From the NCBI RefSeq assembly GCF_036250065.1, contig NZ_CP109199.1, positions 7,004,001 to 7,068,000 on the forward strand: a stretch of DNA of 64,000 nt. The letters are read 5' to 3'. Below are positions 42,458 through 51,484 of this stretch, piece after piece; position 1 is the first letter of the stretch; each line of letters opens with the position of its first letter. The notes beneath the pieces are model-generated. The model was not told the origin of the DNA, made no database searches, and worked only from the letters and a program-made list of their open reading frames with translations. Source of the stretch: Micromonospora sp. NBC_01699 (lineage in GTDB: Bacteria; Actinomycetota; Actinomycetes; Mycobacteriales; Micromonosporaceae). The position numbers were made by a program, and so were the translations under genes.

Positions 42458-42772
42458 ATCCCCCCGCCTCGGTTGCACGTCCCGGGAGCGGCCGGAAACG
42501 GCCGGCCGGGGCGTGCTCAGGACCAGCCCCGTCGGCGCCAGCGACGCCACGGAACCAGTCGACTTTCCCGCCGAGGATACGCGGAAAAGAGGCCTCGTAG
42601 ATTGGGTTCCGGCCGTGCCGGTGCTCACCGTACGCAGTTCGCGTGTCGCCCGAACCGCGTGTGGGTCACCCACCCTGCGGCGTGGACCCGTGTCGTGGTC
42701 GGCGCGCTCCGGATTCCGTGTTTCGGTCGGCACCGGTCAACCCCCTCGCGCTGAGTAGCTTCCGGGAGTTGT

Positions 42773-42799
42773 AACGCTCGGCGACCGGCGGGGCATTCC
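42773..42799 (-). promoter_or_regulatory. SigR autoregulatory promoter
   Basis: On the minus strand GGAAT (42799-42795) and GTT (42775-42773) are separated by 19 nt, matching the SigR consensus GGAAT-N18/19-GTT. Transcription would begin about 30 nt before the long-form GTG at 42733, so the stress-induced transcript would encode the extended SigR'. Confidence 0.8.
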
Positions 42800-43024
42800 G
42801 GTGATCCTGGCCCCATCCCTGGTCCCGGCCGGCAACCCTTGGCTGGGGCCGTCCACGGCTGGGACCAGGAAGGGCCTGGGAGGATGACGCCGGCCCCTCG
42901 TCCTACCTGATGTGGTGCAGTCCCCTCGGGTGTCCGGCATCATGAAAAGCAACGATCACCAACGGTCGGGGAAACGGTCCGGTTCCGGGTCGGGAGCCGG
43001 TCGGAATGACCGTCGGATTGGCCG

Positions 43025-43642
43025 TTACCGGGCCCAGCCCCGCTGCCGTAGCCAGGTCACCGCGAGGGCCGCCGTACCGGCCGGATCCCGGCGCAGGTCA
43101 TGCCCTTCGCCGGGGCGGACGATCACGTCTACGCCGGCGGCCGACGGCGGCACGCCGAACGGGTCCCGGTCGCCGTTGAGCACCAGGGTGGGCAGCCCGG
43201 TCAGCAGTTCCGGCGCGCGGGAACGCTCGGGCCGGCCCGGCGGGTGGAGCGGGAAGGCGAGCGCCACGATGCCGACGGCACCGGTCGTGACCGAGGTCCG
43301 GCACGCCACCCGGGCACCGCTGGACCGCCCGCCGACCACGAGCGGCACCCCCGGATACCGATCCACCAGTACGGCGACCACGGCCGCCCACGCCTCGTCC
43401 AGGTGGTTCGCCGGTGCCGGTGCCCGCCGGCCGGCGACCCGGTACGGCTGTGTGATTCGAGCCACAGTGACGCCGGACGCGCCCGCCTGATCGCGCAGGG
43501 CGATCAGGTCGGGTGCGTCCACGCCACCGCCGGCACCATGGCCCAGCACCAGCAGACTGACGGGCGAGCCGGCGTCCGGCGGGTCGACGTCCACCCGCGC
43601 GGGCCCTCTCGGGGTATTGACAACCTGGTCACCGTGGAGCAC
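43025..43642 (-). CDS. Alpha/beta-hydrolase family protein
   Basis: A 205-residue hydrolase-fold protein. Nucleophile Ser is in VVGGRSSGARVA (GxSxG), Asp in LNGDRDPFGVPP and His in GEGHDLRRDP; SLLVLGHGAGGGVDAPDL supplies the oxyanion region. It resembles the small KANL3/Tex30-like dienelactone-hydrolase group. The GTG start at 43642 (MLHGDQVVNTPRGPARV) is uncertain; a GTG six codons in is possible. Substrate unknown. Confidence 0.78.
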   Translation of the reverse strand: MLHGDQVVNTPRGPARVDVDPPDAGSPVSLLVLGHGAGGGVDAPDLIALRDQAGASGVTVARITQPYRVAGRRAPAPANHLDEAWAAVVAVLVDRYPGVPLVVGGRSSGARVACRTSVTTGAVGIVALAFPLHPPGRPERSRAPELLTGLPTLVLNGDRDPFGVPPSAAGVDVIVRPGEGHDLRRDPAGTAALAVTWLRQRGWAR

Positions 43643-43723
43643 CCGGCCATTCTGCCCCCCACCGGAAGCGCGCCGGCCCGTCCGGCCGTCGACTCACCCG
43701 CCCGGTTCGCCGGCCCACCCGCC

Positions 43724-43786
43724 CGGTTGTCGGGTCAGCGGCTCGGCTGCCGGCTCACCCGCTCGGTTGTCGGGTCAGCGGCTCGG
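43724..43786. repeat. 23-bp direct repeat, 40-bp period
   Basis: Two identical copies (43724-43746 and 43764-43786) sharing CGGTTGTCGGGTCAGCGGCT, with partial copies on both sides, in the gap between the WhiB-like and hydrolase genes. Confidence 0.75.
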
Positions 43787-43795
43787 TGGCACCGG

Positions 43796-44194
43796 TCAGC
43801 GGCTCAATGGCACCAGCGTCAGCAGCCGATCGCGTACCGGCGGTCCGCCGTCGTCGACCACCGCATCCGGATCACGCTGCACCTGGCCCCGCCAGGCGAC
43901 CAGCATGGCCCGGCGTTCCCGGGGCGTGGTGCCGCCCCAGACGCCGTGACAGTCGCCCACCTCCAACGCCCAGGCCAGACATGCGCCCTGGACATCGCAG
44001 CCACGACAGAGCGCAACCGCCGCATCCGCCGGTTCACTCGGTGCCGGAAAAAATGTTTCCGGGTCCACGCTCTGGCACACACCCCTGGTACGCCAGGCAT
44101 CGTCAAGTTGCCGCTCCGCCACTGCCCGCAACAATCGCGGGTCCCGTCGTGCCGCGGCAACCTCGTGCGGGCGTGGCATCCGCGCCCGTGTCAT
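43796..44194 (-). CDS. WhiB-family iron-sulfur regulator
   Basis: A 132-residue Wbl protein, longer than WhiB1. After an N-terminal helix (HEVAAARRDPRLLRAVAERQ) come Cys ligands in TRGVCQSVDPETFFP and VALCRGCDVQGACLAWAL, then GVWGGTTPRERR. The C-terminal extension (QVQRDPDAVVDDGG) lacks an AT-hook, so it is not WhiB7. ATG 44194 follows GGGGGAGGTGGG. The subclass could not be assigned. It lies between the SigR and SRAP genes. Confidence 0.9.
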   Translation of the reverse strand: MTRARMPRPHEVAAARRDPRLLRAVAERQLDDAWRTRGVCQSVDPETFFPAPSEPADAAVALCRGCDVQGACLAWALEVGDCHGVWGGTTPRERRAMLVAWRGQVQRDPDAVVDDGGPPVRDRLLTLVPLSR

Positions 44195-44393
44195 CCACCC
44201 ACCTCCCCCGTGGGACCGGCATGATCGGTGGGCCTCACCCGCCCGGTGCGAATCCGTACCCACTGCCGGCGCTGTGTTCTATCGCACTATTGCGGGCGGA
44301 GACAAGGGTTTGCCGGGAACCTGCATGAAGTCCGGGGCGACGATTCACCCCTAACTCTGGCAAATCAGTACGCGCCAATGTGGCACTGAACGC

Positions 44394-45170
44394 TCAAAAA
44401 AGCGTCAATGCGTCAGACGTCGCGGGGCCCGTACGCAATGGGGGCGCATCGACCCGCGCGACGAGTTCCGGGCCGTCGTTGCGGACGTCGCCGACGCCCC
44501 GGCCGACCGGACGGATCTCGATTCCGGCGAGCATTCGCGCGGACGGCGGCGCCAGCAGATGCGTCGACGAATCGCCGCCGTCGAGCCAGTCGGTCCAGCG
44601 CTCCGGAGCCAGCAGCAACGGCATCCGATCATGTACGTCGGCCAGCTCACCGACGGCCGGGGTGGTGATCACGCTACAGCTCAGCAGTGGGCCGTCCGGG
44701 CCCTTCCAGACCGACCAGAGGCCGGCGAGGGCGAGCACTCCGCCATCGGCGGGCGTCATGAAGTACGGCTGTTTGGTGCCGCCGTCCCCGCGTACCCACT
44801 CGTACCAACCGTCGGCCGGGACGAGGCAGCGGCGCCGGGCGAACGACCGGGCGTACGCGTTGGTGGTGGCGACCGTCTCGGCCCGCGCGTTGATCATCCG
44901 CGCACCGCCACGGGCGTCCTTCGCCCAGCTCGGCACCAGGCCCCACCGGGCGACCGAGAGGGCCCGCCGGGGCACCGGAGGTTCGCCGGTGGCGTCGCTG
45001 CGGTTACCGGTGGCGGTCGGCCCGGCGCTGGCGGACATCCGGACGATCGGCACCGGATCGGTCGGCGCCACGTTGTAGTCGGCGTCGAGCCGGCCGCCCG
45101 TCTCGTCGTACGACTCGAAGAGCTGGCTCAGATCCGCGGCGCTGCGGGTTGTCGCGTACCTCCCACACAT
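44394..45170 (-). CDS. SRAP (HMCES/YedK) DNA-protein crosslinking repair protein
   Basis: A 258-residue SOS response-associated peptidase family protein. The catalytic Cys2 follows the removed Met (MCGRYATT), with NVAPTDPVP, MINARAET containing the conserved Asn and Glu, RCLVPADGWYEW and the His of ADVHDRMPLLL. The family shields abasic sites in single-stranded DNA by covalent thiazolidine linkage through Cys2. It corresponds to Rv3226c, which also precedes aroA. Confidence 0.93.
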   Translation of the reverse strand: MCGRYATTRSAADLSQLFESYDETGGRLDADYNVAPTDPVPIVRMSASAGPTATGNRSDATGEPPVPRRALSVARWGLVPSWAKDARGGARMINARAETVATTNAYARSFARRRCLVPADGWYEWVRGDGGTKQPYFMTPADGGVLALAGLWSVWKGPDGPLLSCSVITTPAVGELADVHDRMPLLLAPERWTDWLDGGDSSTHLLAPPSARMLAGIEIRPVGRGVGDVRNDGPELVARVDAPPLRTGPATSDALTLF

Positions 45171-45345
45171 GCCGTCAACGCTAGCCCGTCGATCCGGGAC
45201 CGGCCGTCCCCGAGATCAACCTGTCGCCGCACCGAGATCAACCGACCGACCAGCGGAGATCACCCGCGCACCCGCCCGTCCCGGCAAGCGGGAGCGGCCG
45301 GACCGCCGAGTCCGGCGTTCCGGTCCGGCGCGGCAGAATGAAGGC

Positions 45346-46653
45346 GTGGCAAACCTGACCGCGACCCGTCCCGCCCAACCGTGGAGCGCGCCGACCGCGA
45401 CCGACCCGGTGGTGACGACGCTCACCCTGCCCGGCTCCAAGTCGATGACCGCCCGCGCCCTCGTCCTGAGCGCCGTCGCGGTCGGGTCGTCCACCCTCCG
45501 CCGGCCGCTGCGGGCCCGCGACACCGAGCTGATGGCCGCCGGGCTGCGCGCCCTCGGCACCCAGGTGTCGACCGTCGACGAGGAACGCTGGCTGGTCCGG
45601 CCGAACCCGCTGCGCGGCCCGGCCCACATCGACGTCGGCCTGGCCGGCACCATCATGCGGTTCGCACCGGCGGTGGCCGGGCTGGCGCACGGACCGGTCA
45701 CCTTCGACGGCGACCCGGTCGCCCGTACCCGCCCGGTCGGCCCGCTGCTCGCGGCGCTGCGCAGCGTCGGCGTACGCATCGACGCCGCCGCCGGGGACCT
45801 GCTGCCGCTGACCGTGCACGGCACCGGCGAGGTGACCGGCGGCGAGGTCGTCATCGACGCCTCGGCCTCCAGCCAGTTCGTCTCCGGGCTGCTGCTCGCC
45901 GCGCCCCGGTTCACCCACGGCATCACCGTGCGGCACGTCGGCCCGCCGGTCCCGTCCGCCCCACACCTGCGGATGACCGTGCAGATGCTGCGCGCCGCCG
46001 GGGCCGGCATCGACGACACCACGCCCGACGTCTGGGTGGTCGAGCCGGGCCGCCTCTCCGGGCGCGGCTGGGACATCGAGCCGGACCTCTCCGGTGCGGT
46101 GCCGTTCTTCGCCGCCGCCCTGGTCACCGGCGGCTCGGTGACTCTGGCCGACTGGCCGCACAACAGCCTGCAACCGGTCGACACCCTGCGTACGCTGCTG
46201 CGCCGGTTGGGCGGCGAGGTGACGCTGGACACCGACGGGCTGACCGTACGCGGCACCGGGGTGATCCGGGGCATCGAGGCGGATCTCTCCGACGTCAGCG
46301 AGCTGACCCCGGTGCTGTCCGCCCTCGCGGCCCTGGCCGACGGCCCGTCCCGGCTGTACGGGGTGAAGCACATCCGGGGCCACGAGACCGACCGGCTGGC
46401 CGCCCTGGCCCACGAGCTGACCAGCCTCGGGGCGCACGTGGTCGAGTCACCGGACGGGCTGGAGATCCACCCCCGGCCGATGCACGGCGGCACCTTCCGC
46501 ACCTACGCCGACCACCGGATGGCGCACGCCGCCGCCGTGATCGGGCTGACCGTCCCCGGGATCGAACTGGACGACGTGGGGTGTACCTCGAAAACCCTGC
46601 CGGAATTCCCGGCACTATGGTCAGCGATGGTGGCCGGCGACGGAAACGCGTAG
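45346..46653 (+). CDS. aroA: 3-Phosphoshikimate 1-carboxyvinyltransferase (EPSP synthase)
   Basis: A 435-residue EPSP synthase, sixth step of the shikimate pathway. Substrate-binding motifs are LPGSKSMTARALVLSAVA, LAGTIMRFAPAVAG, SASSQFVSGLLLAAPRF, DVSELTPVLSALAALADGPS, HIRGHETDRLAALA and TYADHRMAHAAAVIGL. GTG 45346 gives MANLTATRPAQPWSAPT; no strong ribosome-binding site is visible. It is divergent from the SRAP gene and followed by rsgA, the same order as Rv3226c-Rv3228. Confidence 0.95.
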   Translation: MANLTATRPAQPWSAPTATDPVVTTLTLPGSKSMTARALVLSAVAVGSSTLRRPLRARDTELMAAGLRALGTQVSTVDEERWLVRPNPLRGPAHIDVGLAGTIMRFAPAVAGLAHGPVTFDGDPVARTRPVGPLLAALRSVGVRIDAAAGDLLPLTVHGTGEVTGGEVVIDASASSQFVSGLLLAAPRFTHGITVRHVGPPVPSAPHLRMTVQMLRAAGAGIDDTTPDVWVVEPGRLSGRGWDIEPDLSGAVPFFAAALVTGGSVTLADWPHNSLQPVDTLRTLLRRLGGEVTLDTDGLTVRGTGVIRGIEADLSDVSELTPVLSALAALADGPSRLYGVKHIRGHETDRLAALAHELTSLGAHVVESPDGLEIHPRPMHGGTFRTYADHRMAHAAAVIGLTVPGIELDDVGCTSKTLPEFPALWSAMVAGDGNA

Positions 46654-46712
46654 CAGCCGAGCCCCGCTCCGTCCCGCGCCACGCGGACACGGCACGCATC
46701 GAGGGGGCTGAG

Positions 46713-47804
46713 CTGACCGGCAAACGGCGGGAGTACCGCGAGGAGGACATCCGGATCCGGCCGGGCCGTTCGTCGCGCCCCCGTACCCGCAACCGGCCCG
46801 CACACGAGGACGCCGTACCCGCGTTCGTGGTCACCGTCGCCAGGGGTCGTTACATCTGCGTGCTCTCCGAGGACGACGGGGAGCGGCACGGGCCGGACGA
46901 CGGATCGGCCGCCGCACCCATGGTCACCGCGATGCGGGCCCGCGAGCTGGGCCGCAAGTCGGTGGTGGTCGGCGACCGGGTGTTCCTGGTCGGGGAGACC
47001 ACCGGCCGGGACGGTGCGCTGGCCCGGATCGTCCGGATCGCCGAGCGCAGGTCGGTGCTGCGGCGTACCGCCGACGACGACGACACCACCCCCGAGGGCC
47101 GGCTGGAGCGGGTGGTGGTGGCCAACGCCGACCAACTCGTGATCGTCAGTTCGCTGGCCGACCCGCCACCGCGTACCGGGTTCATCGACCGGTGCCTGGT
47201 GGCCGCGTACGACGCGGACGTCGAGCCGCTGCTCTGCCTGACCAAGTCGGACCTGGCCGGGCCGGAGGAGGTGCTCGACTACTACGCCGAGCTGGATCTC
47301 CGGCACGTGCTGGTCCGGCCCGACTCCGACCTGGCGGAGCTGCGCCGGATGCTCGGCGACCGGGTCTCGGTGATGGTGGGCCACTCCGGGGTGGGCAAGT
47401 CCACCCTGGTCAACCGGCTGGTGCCGGACGCCGACCGGGCGGTCGGCGTGGTCAGCGCGATCGGTCGGGGCCGGCACACCTCGACCAGCGCCGTGGCACT
47501 GCACCTGCCCCCGCTGCCGACGGGCGGGGCCGCCCCGCAGGCGGGGCGGGACGTCGCCGCCGGCTGGATCATCGACACGCCGGGGATCCGGAGCTTCGGG
47601 CTCGCCCACGTCTCCGCCAACAGCCTGTTGCACGGCTTCGCCGACCTGGTCGAGGGGACGGTGAACTGCCCGCCCAACTGCGAGCACACCGCCGCCGAGG
47701 CCGAGTGTGCGCTGCCGGCCTGGGTTGCGGCCGGGCACGCGGACACGCGCCGGCTGGCGTCGTACCGTCGGTTGCTGGCGTCCCGCGCGGGCGAGACCGA
47801 ATAG
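46713..47804 (+). CDS. rsgA: Ribosome small-subunit-dependent GTPase RsgA
   Basis: A circularly permuted GTPase of about 363 residues that helps mature the 30S subunit. An N-terminal OB-like part precedes the G-domain motifs TKSD (G4), GHSGVGKSTLVN (G1/P-loop) and IDTPGIRSFGL (G3), and a C-terminal zinc site NCPPNCEHTAAEAEC. The family start resembles TGKRREYREEDIRIRPG. This points to a CTG start at 46713 with GAGGGGG five to six bases upstream. An ATG at 46617 would add 32 residues and overlap aroA by 37 bp. Confidence 0.9.
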   Translation: MTGKRREYREEDIRIRPGRSSRPRTRNRPAHEDAVPAFVVTVARGRYICVLSEDDGERHGPDDGSAAAPMVTAMRARELGRKSVVVGDRVFLVGETTGRDGALARIVRIAERRSVLRRTADDDDTTPEGRLERVVVANADQLVIVSSLADPPPRTGFIDRCLVAAYDADVEPLLCLTKSDLAGPEEVLDYYAELDLRHVLVRPDSDLAELRRMLGDRVSVMVGHSGVGKSTLVNRLVPDADRAVGVVSAIGRGRHTSTSAVALHLPPLPTGGAAPQAGRDVAAGWIIDTPGIRSFGLAHVSANSLLHGFADLVEGTVNCPPNCEHTAAEAECALPAWVAAGHADTRRLASYRRLLASRAGETE

Positions 47805-47919
47805 CCCACCCGGACCGACCGCCGGCCGGACGGGGTCGGGTTTCGGGCGACGCGCCCGCGCCACGCGGACGGCGCGTCCCTGATCGCACGAACCACGGAT
47901 CTCCGCTACCTTTCCGGCC

Positions 47920-48711
47920 ATGGCCCGGTATGCGGATGATCTGTCCCTCGCCCACGTGCTCGCCGACACCGCCGACTCGATCTCGACGGCCCGGTTCCGG
48001 GCACACGACCTGCACGTCGAGTCGAAGCCGGACCTGACCCCGGTGACGGACGCGGACCAGGCGGTCGAACGCGCGATCCGGGCCACCCTGGCCCGCACCC
48101 GCCCCCGCGACGGAGTCCTCGGCGAGGAGTACGGCACCTCGCCCGCGGCCGCCGGGGCGGGCAGCCGGCAGTGGGTGATCGACCCGATCGACGGCACCAA
48201 GAACTTCGTCCGCGGGGTGCCGATCTGGGCCACCCTGATCGCCCTGATGGAGGACGACCAACCGGTGGTCGGTCTGGTCTCCGCACCGGCCCTGGGCCGC
48301 CGCTGGTGGGCCGCCACCGGCCACGGTGCGTACGCCGGGAAGCACACCGCCGCGGCCACCCCGATCAAGGTCTCCGGCGTACGGCGACTCGCCGACGCCA
48401 GCGTCTGCTACTCGTCGCTCGACGGCTGGGCCGAGAACGGGCGGCTGCCGGCAATGCTGGAACTCATCCAGGGCGGTTGGCGCAGCCGCGCGTTCGGCGA
48501 CTTCTACGGTTACATGCTGGTCGCCGAGGGGGCGGTCGACATCATGGTCGAACCGGAGTTGTCGCTCTGGGACCTGGCCGCCCTGATTCCCATCGTCACC
48601 GAGGCCGGCGGCACCTTCACCGACCTCGCCGGTCGCCCCGGTCCGGCCGGCGGCAGCGCCGTGGCCAGCAACGGACTCCTGCACTCCGACCTGCTGCAAC
48701 GGCTCGGCTAG
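47920..48711 (+). CDS. hisN: Histidinol-phosphatase (inositol-monophosphatase family)
   Basis: A 263-residue Mg2+-dependent phosphatase. Metal ligands lie in GEEYGT, WVIDPIDGTKNFVRGVP and the C-terminal PELSLWDLAALIPIVTEAGG. Sequence details (FVRGVPIWATLIAL) match actinobacterial HisN, the penultimate enzyme of histidine synthesis, more closely than general inositol monophosphatases. ATG 47920 begins MARYADDLSLAHVLADTAD. It follows rsgA after 115 bp. Confidence 0.92.
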   Translation: MARYADDLSLAHVLADTADSISTARFRAHDLHVESKPDLTPVTDADQAVERAIRATLARTRPRDGVLGEEYGTSPAAAGAGSRQWVIDPIDGTKNFVRGVPIWATLIALMEDDQPVVGLVSAPALGRRWWAATGHGAYAGKHTAAATPIKVSGVRRLADASVCYSSLDGWAENGRLPAMLELIQGGWRSRAFGDFYGYMLVAEGAVDIMVEPELSLWDLAALIPIVTEAGGTFTDLAGRPGPAGGSAVASNGLLHSDLLQRLG

Positions 48712-48838
48712 CCGCCCGCCCGCACCGTTTTGGCTGCTCGGACGCGCGCTGCGCGGGTGCATCGGCGGCCGGGACGGCCTTCTGGACAGGTATCCGGCCA
48801 ACCCGGCGGGCCGGTCCGGGAACCTCTATCCTCGCCGG

Positions 48839-49714
48839 ATGGCTTCTGCGGGCTGGTGCTTCCTGGCGGGCATGATCGTCGCCTACGGTGTCGCCAACCT
48901 GCTCCAGTCGGTGGCCGCCACCCGGACCACGGTCCACCACAGCTTCGATCCCGGCCTGCTGCTGCGCCTGGCCTGCCAGCGCACGTACCTGCTGGGGGTG
49001 GGCTGCCAGGCGCTCGGTTTCGTGCTCGCCTTCCTGGCCCGCCGGGACCTGCCGCTGTTCCTGGTCCAGGCCGCGGTGGCGGCCGGGCTCGGGGTCACCG
49101 CGCTGCTCGGCGTGCTGTTGCTCGACTGGCGGCTGCCGGTCACCGAGGTGCTGCTGCTGGTGCTGCTCCTGGTCGGCATCACCGCGCTGGTGCTGGCCGC
49201 GCGGCCGGCGCACTCCCGGCCGCTCGGCCCGGCCGTCGTGGTGGCGCTGGCCGCGACCCTCGGCCTGATCGGTCTGTTGGGCTTCTTCGCCGTACGTCTG
49301 CACGGTGCTCCGGGTTCGGTGGCCCTGGGCGCGCTGGCCGGGTTGGCCTTCTCCGCGGCGGCGGTCTCCGCCCGGCCACTGGCCTCGGTCGAGTCGTTCG
49401 GGTCCTGCGTCCGCAACCCGTTGCTCTACCTGCTCATCGTGCACTCGATCGTCGGGCAGCTGCTGCTCGGGCTGGCCATGCAGCGGGGTTCGACGACCGC
49501 CGCGGTCGCCGCGATGGACGCCGCCGGTGCGCTTCCGGCGGCGGTGGTCGGCCTGCTGGTGCTGGGCGACAAGATCTGGCCGGGACGGGAGTGGCTGGCC
49601 GGGTTCGGTTTCCTGCTCACCCTCGCCACCGTGGTCGGCCTGACCCGGTACGCCCAGCCGCAGCACCAGGTCACCACGAGCGCGCCCCGGCAGACGCCCC
49701 GCGTCCCGGTGTAG
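48839..49714 (+). CDS. EamA/DMT-like ten-helix membrane protein
   Basis: A 291-residue polytopic protein with about nine to ten transmembrane segments and two related halves, like drug/metabolite transporters (GWCFLAGMIVAYGVANLLQS; PAAVVGLLVLGDKIWPGREW near the end). No transport substrate can be assigned. ATG at 48839 begins MASAGWCFL. A 26-bp tandem duplication lies just downstream. Confidence 0.78.
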   Translation: MASAGWCFLAGMIVAYGVANLLQSVAATRTTVHHSFDPGLLLRLACQRTYLLGVGCQALGFVLAFLARRDLPLFLVQAAVAAGLGVTALLGVLLLDWRLPVTEVLLLVLLLVGITALVLAARPAHSRPLGPAVVVALAATLGLIGLLGFFAVRLHGAPGSVALGALAGLAFSAAAVSARPLASVESFGSCVRNPLLYLLIVHSIVGQLLLGLAMQRGSTTAAVAAMDAAGALPAAVVGLLVLGDKIWPGREWLAGFGFLLTLATVVGLTRYAQPQHQVTTSAPRQTPRVPV

Positions 49715-49721
49715 CCGACCC

Positions 49722-49773
49722 GCGGGCCCGGACCACGGTCGCTGCCGGCGGGCCCGGACCACGGTCGCTGCCG
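49722..49773. repeat. 26-bp tandem duplication
   Basis: Two perfect adjacent copies (49722-49747 and 49748-49773), each beginning GCGGGCCCGGACCACGGTCG, between the convergent EamA-like and glycosyltransferase genes. Confidence 0.85.
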
Positions 49774-49813
49774 GCGGCGGCCACCCCGATCAGGTGCACC
49801 GCGCGACGGCGGC

Positions 49814-51013
49814 TCAGAGTTCGGCGTCGGGGTTGCGCAGGCGGACGACCTTCTCGTAGACCCGTTCGAGCGCACCCGCGGTCCGTTCCCAGGTGTAACT
49901 GCACCGCACCCGGTCCACCGCCGCGTGCCCGTACGCGAATCGTCGGGCGTCGTCGGTGAGCAGCCGGCGCAGGGTCACGCCGAGCCCGCGTACGTCACCG
50001 GGCGGGACCAGCCGCCCGGTGACCTCGTCCACCACGGTGTCGGCGATGCCGCCCAGCGCGTAGCCGACGACCGGCACCCCGCAGGCCATCGCCTCCAGCG
50101 GCACCCGCCCGGCGGCGGCGTAGCGCTGGGTGCAGGCGACCACGTCGGCCGAGCGGTACCAGGCCGGCATCCGGTCGTGCGGCACGTCGCCGACCAGGCG
50201 TACCTGCTCGCCGACGCCGTTCTGCGCGGCCAGTTCGCGGATCCGGCCGGCCTCCGGATCCCCGTCCAGCTCGTCGGCGGGCGGGCCGCCGAGAATGATC
50301 AGTTCGGCGTCGCCGACCAGGCGCAGTGCCCGGATCAGGTCCTCCTGTCCGTGTCCGGGCGACAGGCCGCCGACGGAGAGGATCCGGGACCGACGGTCGC
50401 GGGGGACCGCCTCGCCGTCCGGGGTGAACCGGTCGATGTCGACGCCGGCGGGCACCACCGTCACCGCCGCCCGGTCCAGCCCCATCCGGGTCAACTCGTC
50501 CACCTCGTCGGTCGACTGGGCCACCGCGAGGTCGACCACCCGGGTCAGGGCCCGCTCCAACGCGATCCGCTCCCCCGGACCGGCGTACGCCCGGCCGAGG
50601 TGGCGCAGTTGCTCGACACCGAGCGAGTGGAAGGTCTGCACGACCGGGATGCTGGTCTCCCGTACGGCGCTCGCCGCCGCCAGGCCGCCGATCCAGAAGT
50701 GCCCGTGCACCACGTCCGGGGCCCAGCCACCGGACCAGTGTTCGATCAGCCAGCGCCCGAACTCGGACACGTGCGGCACCAGGCTGGCCGTCGGTGCGGG
50801 CGCCGACGGGCCGACCGGGACCCGTTCCACCCGGTAACCGTCGGCGTCGGTGGTGTCCGGTAGCTCCGGGTCGTCCCGCCGCTCGTAGACCCGTACGTCG
50901 TGGCCTCTGCCGCTGAGTTCGGCGGCTACCCGCGCCACGTGTTGCCGGGTGCCGGTCGCCGTGCTGGACGGGCCGGGTGGGCCGGCGTGGGCGCGGACGA
51001 GGCCGACACGCAT
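49814..51013 (-). CDS. GT4-family glycosyltransferase
   Basis: A 399-residue GT-B glycosyltransferase. The N-terminal domain has GTRQHVARVAAELSGRGHDV and DVVHGHFWIGGLAAA; the C-terminal donor-binding domain has ILSVGGLSPGHGQEDLIRAL and PLEAMACGVPVVGYALGGIA. It is similar in pattern to MshA-type and other retaining glycosyltransferases, but the acceptor is not identifiable. ATG 51013 follows GGAGGTGA. Confidence 0.9.
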   Translation of the reverse strand: MRVGLVRAHAGPPGPSSTATGTRQHVARVAAELSGRGHDVRVYERRDDPELPDTTDADGYRVERVPVGPSAPAPTASLVPHVSEFGRWLIEHWSGGWAPDVVHGHFWIGGLAAASAVRETSIPVVQTFHSLGVEQLRHLGRAYAGPGERIALERALTRVVDLAVAQSTDEVDELTRMGLDRAAVTVVPAGVDIDRFTPDGEAVPRDRRSRILSVGGLSPGHGQEDLIRALRLVGDAELIILGGPPADELDGDPEAGRIRELAAQNGVGEQVRLVGDVPHDRMPAWYRSADVVACTQRYAAAGRVPLEAMACGVPVVGYALGGIADTVVDEVTGRLVPPGDVRGLGVTLRRLLTDDARRFAYGHAAVDRVRCSYTWERTAGALERVYEKVVRLRNPDAEL

Positions 51014-51484
51014 CGGGTCACCTCCATCGAGGGCGGCCGGGCCAGCGGCAGGCTGGCCGGGGGCGGTCTCCCGGTGGCTGGCGCGCCGTGCGGGTGACTG
51101 GGCCAACGGGCTTTCGATCAGAGTCTCCCGTTAACCGGGCCCGGCGGAGCCGAAACCTCCAACTCGGGCCGCCCGGACGCCGACGCCCGGACGCCCCGGG
51201 GCGTCCGGCGTACCGGACGATCGGCCGGGACGTACCCGAACCGGTCGGCGACCCCGGTCGGTCGCGGGCCGCGCGCCCGGCCCCGGACCGGCACGAACGC
51301 CGCGCGGGCAACCGCGCCGGTTGATCCCGATCGGGTACGGCGGGCCCGGCGGTCCATTATGGAATGGGACACCGACCCGGCCGGGCGGGTGCGCCGGGAC
51401 GAACCAGTCAGACGGTCACGGTGCCCGGACACCGGGACGCCACCGGCCGGTTATGCCCGTTGGGCAACGGGTAGTTCCCTCGGT
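51014..51484. other. Intergenic region between GT4 and DUF5709 genes
   Basis: 471 bp holding the divergent promoters of both genes. A 22-bp perfect palindrome occurs at 51187-51208 (half-site CCGGACGCCCC), and GGCCAGC/GCTGGCC forms a smaller hairpin near 51040. No gene or recognised regulator site was found. Confidence 0.45.
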
